A DNA stretch of 64,000 nt from Dendrobium chrysotoxum (taxonomy: Eukaryota > Streptophyta > Magnoliopsida > Asparagales > Orchidaceae): the NCBI GenBank assembly GCA_019925795.1, contig CM034305.1, forward strand, positions 55,540,573 to 55,604,572, given 5' to 3'. The position numbers and the translations under genes were made by a program. The notes beneath the pieces were generated by a model. That model did not search any database and was not told the origin of the DNA. It saw only the letters and a program-made list of their open reading frames with translations. Within the stretch, counting starts at the first letter, position 1; each line of letters begins with the position of its first letter. Shown piece by piece: positions 54,666-64,000 of this stretch.

Positions 54666-55349
54666 ATCAAGCCCATACTTTAAACCTATCTAGACTTCAA
54701 ACCTATCCATATTTCAACTCCATTCAAACCTCAATCAACCCAGACTTTAGTTAATCCAGCTTCTTATCAAACTTCAATACTATATAATTAATAAGAATCA
54801 TTTAATTAATTATAATTGATTTGGATAATTCAGATTCAATAAATCAAATTTAAAATCTAGCACAAACCTAGATTTCCAGACCAAATCTCAAAGTCTAAAG
54901 GCTCTATCCTAAAAGCCTTTTTCAGTAATTTTTCGAACACTTCAAACCCTAGTCAAATGACCCCTGATTCATGATCTATCAATTACATATTGATTAGGCA
55001 TGTTTTTGGGTCTACCCTCCAAGCTTGAGCTCATTCTGAGACCTCTAACTCTAGAAATTGAATTGAAATCTAAATGTTGAAAAACCTTTAAATATTTATA
55101 GCCTATACCACTAGACCTGCCATCCAGTGGAATTTGATCTTAGAGCCTTTTCCAAAGCCTCTAACTATATCCATACCCTTGATTATGATATGTTGTGCAT
55201 TAAACTGTATTTTAGTTGACCCACTTTGACCCCCAGTTGACGAGGTGTCAAAATGACCAAAATGCCCCTTATGGGCAATTTTGAAGTTTCCTCTAAACTT
55301 CAACATAGCCTTTTCCAATGAAGCCTCAAAATCTCCTCCAATGCATCCT

Positions 55350-56110
55350 TAATCGCATTAGAAATGCATAGGACTCAAACCTAGACCTTAGTCAAGCCTA
55401 GTTGACTAAGCCAACTAGTTTTGACCAAAAAGCCCCTTAGGGGTATGAACACTCAGTTCAATCCAAATAGCCTCCTCTTTGCATGATACCACTTCCACCA
55501 AATTTTAAATATCATTTCAAACCTGTTGGACCCAAACTCAGGCCCTGGGTCAACCTGGTTGATCAAGTCAACCTAGGTTGACTAAATAGTCTTTTTGGGG
55601 TCTAAATAGTCAATTTGACTGAAATGATCTCTCCAGCCACCACCTCAAACAGACTCAAAATATCAAACCAAACCTATTGAGCCAAAACCTAGACCCTGGG
55701 TTAACCTGGTTGACCAACTCAACCTAGGTTAACCCAAAAGCCCCTTAAGGGTCCAATAGGTCAAGTTGACTAAAATGACCTCCCAAGACCTTGGGACCAC
55801 CATCAATAAACTCAAATATCATTTCAAACCTATTAAGCTCAGACCTAGCCCCTGGGTTAACCTGGTTGACTAAGTCAACCTAGGTTGACCCAATGGCCTT
55901 TTAAGGGCCTAAATGATTAATTTGACCATTTAGACCATTCCAACCCCTAAAACCACCTCTACCATACCCCATTCATCATTTCAAATCCATTGAGCTCAAA
56001 CTTAGGTCCTGGATGAACCTAGTTGACCAAGTCAACCTAGGTTGACCCAATAGTCCCTTAAGGCCTTAAATGGGTCAACCTAACCTATTTAACCAAATTA
56101 AACCCTTTAA
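55350..56110. repeat. 156-bp tandem repeat with palindromic core
   Basis: The core GTCAACCTAGGTTGAC or a variant recurs at about 55412 (degenerate), 55567, 55718, 55874 and 56031, at spacings of 151-157 bp. Units also share ACCCTGGGTTAACCTGGTTGA, split by small differences, before the core and GCCCCTTAAGGG after it. About five copies. Confidence 0.85.
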
Positions 56111-57770
56111 GCTCTCAAATCCATTTAAATAATTGATCTAAATTTATTCAAAATTATTTGGAATCAAATCATATCCATTTTGACCAAGTCAACTCATAAA
56201 AACTTGGTCAAACTCACTCAAGCTCTTATACTCTTCCTTAAACTCCAATTCCATAGCTTCAAACCCTCTCCAACCCATTCAACCAGCTCAACACCTCCCT
56301 CCCATGCCACTTCAGCAGCCACATAGCATGGGGACTGGTGAAATAGTCAAACCAAGCATTTAAAGGGGTCAAACTTGGTCAAAACACCTCTTAAACCTAA
56401 TCCCTTCTATCTTAAACCCTTCTAGAAGATTGAGGCTATTCTAGAACCTTCCTATGCTCTATCCAAGCCCTTGGATCATAATTAAATGGTTCCTAATCAT
56501 CCCATGTGCTTATAAGGACAAAATAAGCTTTACACCTAGTATGTACCTTTATCCTTTGATCCTTTTGCTCCTAACCACCCCCTTGCCACTTGGAAAACTT
56601 CTAGGGAGTGTGCCAGTCAATCCTAGCCGTCCCCTTGGCCTAGAGATGTTTGAATAGGGTAAAGATTCAAAATGAGTCTCATTCTCAATCATCCACTCTC
56701 TCACTACCTCTAGCCTCGCTAGAGCTCTTAGAGTTTCATTTCAACTCTCAAGAGCTTCCCCTACACTTCCTTAGCTTGAATCCGTCATTCGAACCTGCCG
56801 GCAGCGAGTGAACAATCATGCATAAAATTAGTTTTAAAATTAGATATATTAAATTTTTAGAGCCTTGAGCGAGTCATGGAATTTTAAACATAGATTAAGC
56901 TTGATTGAATTGAATTAATGACGAGATGATTAATGAATAATCATGTCTTGATTGATCATTAATTTATTTATCATTTATCTATGTTATTTTTACTTTTTAC
57001 ATGTGTAGGATGCACACACTTGCACTTAGCTTAGGCTCTCCTAGATTTAGGAATTGATTGTGTTTGTATGATGTATATATATTTATTGAAGGACAAAATC
57101 AAGGATGTGTTTTAGAAAATTTAGAAAAATTTTAGAAATTAAAATATAAGTTCATTAGAGATGAAACTTTGGACACTTAAACTTAGTGACATCCTCAACC
57201 TTAAAAAAATTTCCCACTGATTTTAAAAATTATTAAGCCCATTAATTAATTAACTTAAGTTTAACACATTCATTAGGTATTAAAACTTCTAAAAATTATA
57301 ATAGATCAAATTTAAATCCAAAAATTATATATAATACCTCAAAATAACCAGAATTCAACCCTTAATAATAAAAAAAAGCCCCTTGATTGGACTTTAATTT
57401 CAACCCTAACTTAATTTTAATTAAAAATTAATATCTGATTAATTCAATTAAGTAAAAATAATTAAAATTCTAAATAAAATTCTCAAACACTTGAGAACAC
57501 CTCCTTAGATCATTTCTGATCTTTGGAGATGATTTCAAAAAATTTGAAATTCACTTAAATTTGAAAGTCATTTGAATTCAAATCATTATTAACTTTCTAG
57601 AAATCAATCTTAATCTAAAAGTCAAAATTTGACCCCTTTAATTAATACATTTAAATAATTCAAAATATTTTCAAAAATTTAATAATTAATTAAAATTCCA
57701 AAAAATACTAATTTAATTAATAAAATTAATTAAACAATTTTTTAATATATAATAAGCACTTAAAAGATGA
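56111..57770. other. Intergenic, nothing recognised
   Basis: 56150-56830 is moderately C-rich. No protein family is recognisable in any frame. 57000-57770 is AT-rich. Confidence 0.4.
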
Positions 57771-57777
57771 AATTTTT

Positions 57778-58040
57778 AGGATGGAATATCTTGAGCTGTG
57801 GGGCTAAGTATTCTGAGGAGGCCTAATTTCTCGAGCCCACTATGACAACACCACGAATGTATTCAATAGAGTATAAAATTTTAACTTTAATTGATTAGTA
57901 ATTACTTAACTAATTTAAAAATGATTAATCCAACTGTATTAACCAAGTTTTAGGATGGACTATCTTGGGCTGCGGGACTACGTGTCCTAAGGAGGCTTGG
58001 TTCATCATGCTCACTATGACAATGCCACCAACTGGTTAAT
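57778..58040. repeat. Imperfect 174-bp duplication
   Basis: AGGATGGAATATCTTGAGCTG at 57778 and AGGATGGACTATCTTGGGCTG at 57952, each followed by GAGGAGGC / AAGGAGGC and CACTATGACAA. Confidence 0.75.
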
Positions 58041-59255
58041 GGCAAACTTAATTAATTAAAATCTTTAAAACCAGCAATCAATCAATTTTAATTAAAATTT
58101 ATCAACCTTCAAACCTTAATCAGTTCAATTCACTTAATTATACTAGTTACCAGTAGGTAACCCGGGCCTACAAGGCTATTAGCTTAGCCCCAAGGAAGGT
58201 GAAATAAACTTTATGGCCCTGGTGAGCAACAAAGGTGGTAGCTATTTAACATTTAAAATATACTTTAAAATTAATTTTAAATTATTAATACTTAAATTTT
58301 AACTAAACTTTCCCTTGAGCCTTTTAACCAACCAGAACATCAAATAACTTTAACTAATTGCCCTACATAGGATATATCCAAACCGCACAACCTACCTTAC
58401 ACACTTTAGATGATTTGCTAGGACAACTAACTCTAGTCTTAGGCTAGGCTGGTGTTTTACTTTTCTGCTATTGTTTGCTGGGTTTTTCAAGCTTTCACTA
58501 TATGCTGGTTGCTAGAATTAGTTGATGTGATTATTTATTTAATTTTTATAATTTTTGAATTAATTTGATGGGCATTAGAATACCCTTAGGCTAGGGGCGA
58601 TTAAATGCTAACATAGTCTTATGCAGGAGGCAATACTAGTACAAGGCATTTAAAATAAAAAAGGGGCATAAAATTAAGCTTTAAAATTGACAAGTTTTTT
58701 ACATGTGCTCCAAAATGCTAAGTCCCCCTTTTAAATTAAATGAGCATAGCCAAGTGGGGCTAGTTTGAGCATTTTAATTTTCATATATAACTGCTTGGGA
58801 TTATTTAAATGTTAATTGCCTAGGATAACCCTGCAGGTTATTTGAGTCTAAATTTTAATTTTCATTCAAATATAATTTGATGTAATTGAGTTGTAATTAA
58901 GAGTTGTAATGTTAAAATGTTTTGAGATGGGATGTTATACATCCAATTTAGAATCCAATGATGAAAGAACATCCCTTAGGGGAGAGTTCCATTTGGAGAT
59001 CCAAATTTGAATGATTTAAAATATTCAAAGGGAAAAGATAACACTCCTTTCGAGGGGGAGTTTTTTTCATTTAGATATCCAGACTCGACGGATCCAAGGA
59101 GCCCATAAAAGGATGAAGAAGTTAAGATTGAGAAGAATCTCATTCTTAAAGTCACTTGAGTCTTAGGAGTAGAATTCGGGTTATTATTAGTGGTACCCAG
59201 CAACTTTACTTTTTTTATAGACCCTGAGATGTAATATTAAGTGACACTCACCATA
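58041..59255. other. Intergenic, probable retroelement untranslated sequence
   Basis: Phrases such as CTAGGGGCGATTAAATGCTAAC (58590 region) are reminiscent of plant Gypsy untranslated sequence. No coding found; the 75-codon minus frame at 58976-59203 has no motif. Confidence 0.35.
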
Positions 59256-62200
59256 CCCTATTTTACCATTGGACTCACCAAGCCCTATTTTACTAACCAT
59301 GCTGTATGTTGAAACTCAAACCCAAATTCAAATTATGTTAAGCCATAAGCATTTTAACCACACCATAACTTGAAGTGGTTATCCTTGCTTAATATTATTC
59401 TGTTTGATTAAAACCTAATTAAAAATTTAATTACACCAAATATTTCTTTATTGACCAAATGTTAACCTAGTTGATTGGACCATTAAATGTGTTAGGACAT
59501 AACCCTCACTTAATGTGTCTAACCATGCCTAATTACCTAACCCATGCTTTTGGGTTAACCCATTACACACTTAAACCTTGAACATAGATCCATTGGACCC
59601 GAATTAAGTCAACTTAGCCATTAATGTTCTCAGCTCTAGTCCATAGGAATCCCTATGATTTGACCTGAGACCATGGTAGCTAGCCCAACCCAGGATGGGT
59701 CGAAATTGATTTGAAGATAAGTCCAAATTAAACACAAATTCAAACTGATCCTAATTCTACACCTAAAATTATTAAATATTGACTAAACATAAATTAAAAC
59801 ATATGAAAATAATTCAATCATTAAATGTAATATATACTATGCATAAATTTACTCCAAAACTAAGGGTGATCACAAAACACCTAGTTCCATAAATTTTTCG
59901 CGATCTTGTCATGTTTCCAAAGGCACTAGTCATCTCTGGCAAAGTCTACGAATGCCGACCACTACATAAGCCGCTTTCGAGAAACCTTAAATTCGCTTCG
60001 TGAACCTTCATTCGCTTCGCAGGAGTCACACATAGCATATACCTGGAAGTCAGAGGGCCCGTACTACTTGCCTACTTGAGACATAATCTAGTCTAATCAA
60101 GCACTTATATGAATGGATTCAAACCAAGCTTTGAGTTTACTCTATTTTACCCATTGGACTAACCAAGCCCTATTTTTTCTATACTAACCAAGCTGTATGT
60201 TGAAACTCAAACCCAAATTCAAATTACGTTGAGCCATAAGCATTTTCATCACATTATACCAGAAGTGGTTAGCATGGATTAATACTATGTTATTTTAATA
60301 AAACCTAATCAAAACTCTAATTAGGCCAAATTTTCCTTTATTGACCAAATTCTAACCTAATTGTTTGGACCATTAAATGTTTTAGGACCTAACCCTCACT
60401 CAATGTGTCTAATCAAGCCTAATTACTTAACCCATGACTTTGGGTTAACCAATTATACACTCAAACCACGAACATAGATCCACTAGACCCTAATTGAGTA
60501 AAACTAACCATTAATGTTTTCAGCTCTAGTCCACAAGAATCCCTATGATTTGACTTGAGACCATGGTAGCTAGCCAAACCCAAGAATGGTCCAAATTGAT
60601 TTGAAGATAGGTCCAAATTATACACAAATTCAAATTAAACCTAATTCTACACCTAAAATCATTAAATATTGACTAAACATAAGTTGAAAACAAAAGAAAA
60701 TAATTAAATTCAATCATTAAATTTAATACATACTATCCATAAATTTACTCCAAAATAAGGGGTGATCACAAAACACCTAGTTCCACCAATATTTAGGGAT
60801 CTTGTCAAAATTACTTGAGCCATAATCTAGTCTAATCAAGCATTGGATCAATGGATTTAACCCAAGCTTTGAGTTTACTCTATTTTACTCATTGGACTCA
60901 CCAACCCCTATTTTACTATGCTAACCAAGTTGTATATTGAAACTCAAATCCAAATTCAAATTATGTTAAGTTATAAGCATTCTCACCACACCATACCTTG
61001 AAGTGGTTAGCCTTGCTTAATATTATTCTGTTTGATTAAAACTTAATTAAAACATTAATTATGCCAAATTTTCCTTTGTTGACCAAATACTAACCTAATT
61101 GATTGGACCATTAAATGTTTAAGGACCTAACCCTCACTCAATGTGTCTAACCAAGCCTAATTATTTAACACTTTCCTTTGGGTTAACCCATATTGCACTC
61201 AAACCATGAACATAGATCCATTAGACCCCGATTGAGTCAACTTAACCATTAATGTTCTCAGCTTTAGTCCATAGGAAGCCCTATGATTTGACCTTAGACC
61301 ATGGTAGCTAGCCCAACCCAAGAAGGGTCCAAATTGAATTGAAGATAAGTCCAAATTAAACAAAATTCAAACTGAGCCTAATTATACACCTAAAATTATT
61401 AAATATTGACTAAACATAAATTCAAAATATATGAAAATAATTAAATTCAATCATTAAATGTAATATATAATATGCATTAACTCCCTACAATATAAGGGGT
61501 GATCACAGAACACCTAGTTCCACAAATTTTTAGGGATATTTTTAAAATTACTTGAGACATAATCTAGTCTAATCAAACACTTGGATCAATAGATTTAACC
61601 CAAGCTTTGAGTTTACTCTATTTTACCCATTAAACTAACCAAGCCCTATTTTTCTATACTAACCAAGTTGTATGTTGAAACTCAAACCCAAATTCAAATT
61701 ACGTTGAGCCATAAGCATTCTCACCACACTATACCAGAAGTGGTTAGCCTAGCTTAATATTATGTTATTTGGTTAAAACCTAATCAAAACTTTAATTAGG
61801 AAAAATTTTCCTTTATTAACCAAATGCTAACTTAATTTATTGGACCATTAAATGTGTTAGGACCTAACCCTCACTCATTGTGGCTATCCAGCCCTCATTA
61901 CTTAACCCATGCCTTTAAGTTAGCCCATTGTTCACTCAAACCTCGAACATGGATCCATTAGACCCCAATTGAGTTATCCTAACCATTAATGTTCTCAGCG
62001 CTAGTCCATAAGAATCCCTATGATTTGACTTGAGACTATGGTAGCTAGCCCAATGCAAGAATGGTCTAAATTGATTTGATGATAAGTTTAAATTATACAC
62101 AAATTCAAATTGAACCTAATTCTACACCTAAAATTATTAAATATTGAATAAACATAAATTTAAAACATATGAAAATAATTAAATACAATCATTAAATGTA

Positions 62201-64000
62201 GTACATACTATCCATAAATTTACTCCAAAATAAAGGGTAATCACAAAAACCAAGTTCCACCAATTTTTATGGATCTTGTCAAAATTACTTGAGACATAAT
62301 CTAGTCTAATCCAACACTTGGATCAATGGATTTAACCCAAGCTTTGAGTTTACTCTATTTTACGCATTGGATTCACCAAGCCTTATTTTACTATGCTAAC
62401 CAAGTTGTATATTGAAACTCAAACCCAAATTAAAATTAGGTTAGGTTGAGCCATAAGCATTCTCACCACACCGTAGCCTACGTGGTTAACCTGGTTTAAT
62501 ATTATGTTGTTTTATTAAAACCTACTTAAAACTTTAATTAGGCCAAATTTTACTTTATTGACCAAATGCTAACCTAATTGATTGGAACACTAAATGTTTT
62601 AAGACCTACCCTAACTCAATGTGGCTAACCAAACTTAATTACTTAACCCATGCCTTTTACTTATCCCATTGTACACTCAAACCAAGTGAGTCAACCTAAC
62701 CATTAATGTTCTCAACTCTAGTCAATAAGAATCCCTATGATTTGACTCGAGACCATAGTATCTAGCCCAACCCAAGAAGGGTCCAAATTGATTTAAAGAT
62801 AAGTCCAAATTATACATAAATTCAAATTGAACCTAATTCTACACCTAAAATTATTAAATAGTTATTAAACATAAATTCAAAACATATAAAAATAATTAAA
62901 CTCAATCATTAAATTTAATACATACTATCTGTAAATTTACTCCAAATGATCACAAAACACCTAGTTCCACAAATTTTTAGGGATCTTTTTAAAATTACTT
63001 GAGAAATAATCTAGTCTAATCAAACACTTGGATCAATGGATTCAACCCAAGCTTTGAGTTTACTCTATTTTACCCATTAAACTAACCAAGCCCTAGTTTT
63101 CTATACTAACCAAGTTGTATGTTGAAACTCAAACCCAAATTCAAATTACGTTGAGCCATAAGAATTCTCACCACACTATACCAGAAGTGGTTAGCCTGGC
63201 TTAATATTGTGTTATTTGATTAAAACCTAATCAAAACTTTAATTAGGAAAAAATTTTCTTTATTAACCAAATGCTAACCTAATTTATTGGACCATTAAAT
63301 GTGTTAGGACCTAACCCTCACTCAATGTGGCTATCCAAGCCTAATTAGTTAACCCATGCCTTTAAGTTAGCCCATTGTTCACTCAAACCTCGAACATGGA
63401 TCCATTAGATCCCAATTGAGTTATCCTAACCATTAATGTTCTCAGCGCTAGTCCATAAGAATCCTTATGATTTAACTTGAGACTATGGTAACTAGCCCAA
63501 CGCAAGATTGGTCTAAATTGATTTGATGATAAGTTTAAATTATACACAAATTCAAATTGAACCTAATTCTACACCTAAAATTATTAAATATTGACTAAAC
63601 ATAAATTCAAAACATATGAAAATAATTAAATTCAATCATTAAATGTAGCGCATACTATCCATAAATTTACTCCAAAATAAGGGGTAATCACAAAAAACCA
63701 AGTTCCACCAATTTTTATGGATCTTGTCAAAATTACTTGAGACATAATCTAGTCTAATCCAACACTTGGATCAATGGATTTAACCCAAGCTTTGAGTTTA
63801 CTCTATTTTATGCATTGGATTCACCAGGCCATATTTTGCTATGCTAACCAAGTTGTATGTTGAAACTCAAACCCAAATTCAAATTACATTGAGCCATAAG
63901 CATTCTCACCACACCGTAGCCTTCGTGGTTAACCTAGCTTAATATTATGTTGTTTTATTAAAACCTAATTAAAACTTTAATTAGGCCAAATTTTACTTTA
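59256..64000. repeat. Satellite of ~737-bp monomers in alternating dimers
   Basis: The anchor GAAACTCAAA or a variant falls at 59311, 60202, 60939, 61677, 62414, 63124 and 63862. Spacings are 891, 737, 738, 737, 710 and 738. The first is long because of an insertion at about 59912-60079, and the 710 copy lacks about 27 bp near 62688. Monomers alternate between an A form (ACTATACCAGAAGTGGTT) and a B form (ACCATACCTTGAAGTGGTT, or ACCGTAGCC in the last two). Copy 61677 matches 63124 far better than its neighbour. The array leaves the window at the right. No gene inside. Confidence 0.93.

Noticed and set aside
55103..55318. 71-codon minus frame
   Set aside because: Lies at the edge of the 156-bp repeats, no recognisable motif or gene context.
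58976..59203. 75-codon minus frame
   Set aside because: No family motif, AT-rich repeat surroundings, no conserved start context.

Overview
The window is nuclear DNA from a flowering plant. It is AT-rich, dominated by decayed plant retroelements (Ty1/Copia with an initiator-Met-tRNA primer site, L1- and RTE-type LINEs, Ty3/Gypsy integrase debris, hAT-type MITEs), and carries one intact conserved housekeeping gene, a plant-type SF3B1 with an uninterrupted coding sequence and an intron in its 5' leader. The species cannot be determined from the sequence alone.

Layout. 752-26768 is one old L1-type LINE, bounded by a 13-bp target duplication (739-751 and 26769-26781), whose body has been split by later insertions. 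A minus-strand Copia element (Copia-1, 1643-11487, TSD TGCCC) sits in its ORF1. A non-autonomous hAT-like element (12866-24872, degenerate 8-bp TSD) sits in its ORF2. The hAT element in turn holds a plus-strand Copia of the same family (Copia-2, 14617-24445, TSD ATATC) and probably a solo LTR (13045-14331). The LINE reading picks up again across each junction, so the order of events can be read directly.

27690-31864 holds the 5' leader, leader intron and 1274-codon CDS of SF3B1, the U2 snRNP scaffold protein. 32567-38192 carries two broken RTE-type LINE copies, with a third tail fragment at 40.7 kb. From 38 to 48 kb lie Copia gag and Gypsy integrase remnants on the minus strand, a foldback MITE, a perfect 20-bp-arm hairpin and two blocks of short tandem repeats. 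48.5-49.2 kb is a GC-rich island that looks like a promoter and first exon with a good splice donor, but no coding continuation is recognisable. 49828-50533 is a second hAT MITE with a perfect 8-bp TSD. 54.5-56.1 kb holds an 18-bp minisatellite and a 156-bp tandem repeat containing a palindromic W-box-like core. 59256-64000 is a satellite of about 737-bp monomers arranged as an alternating dimer of about 1.45-1.475 kb, running off the window end.

The most unusual material is in the Copia family. Its U3 is packed with about fifteen 15-bp palindromes (consensus ATCGTCCNGGACGAT) just upstream of the TATA position. Its leader carries a 41-bp repeated stem-loop. A conserved hairpin between separate gag and pol frames buries the pol AUG. 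The untranslated 3' region carries a row of six short palindromes, mostly with AAA centres. These features are present in both copies although the copies have diverged. No host defence system, CRISPR array or operon-like system is present, as expected for a plant nuclear segment.
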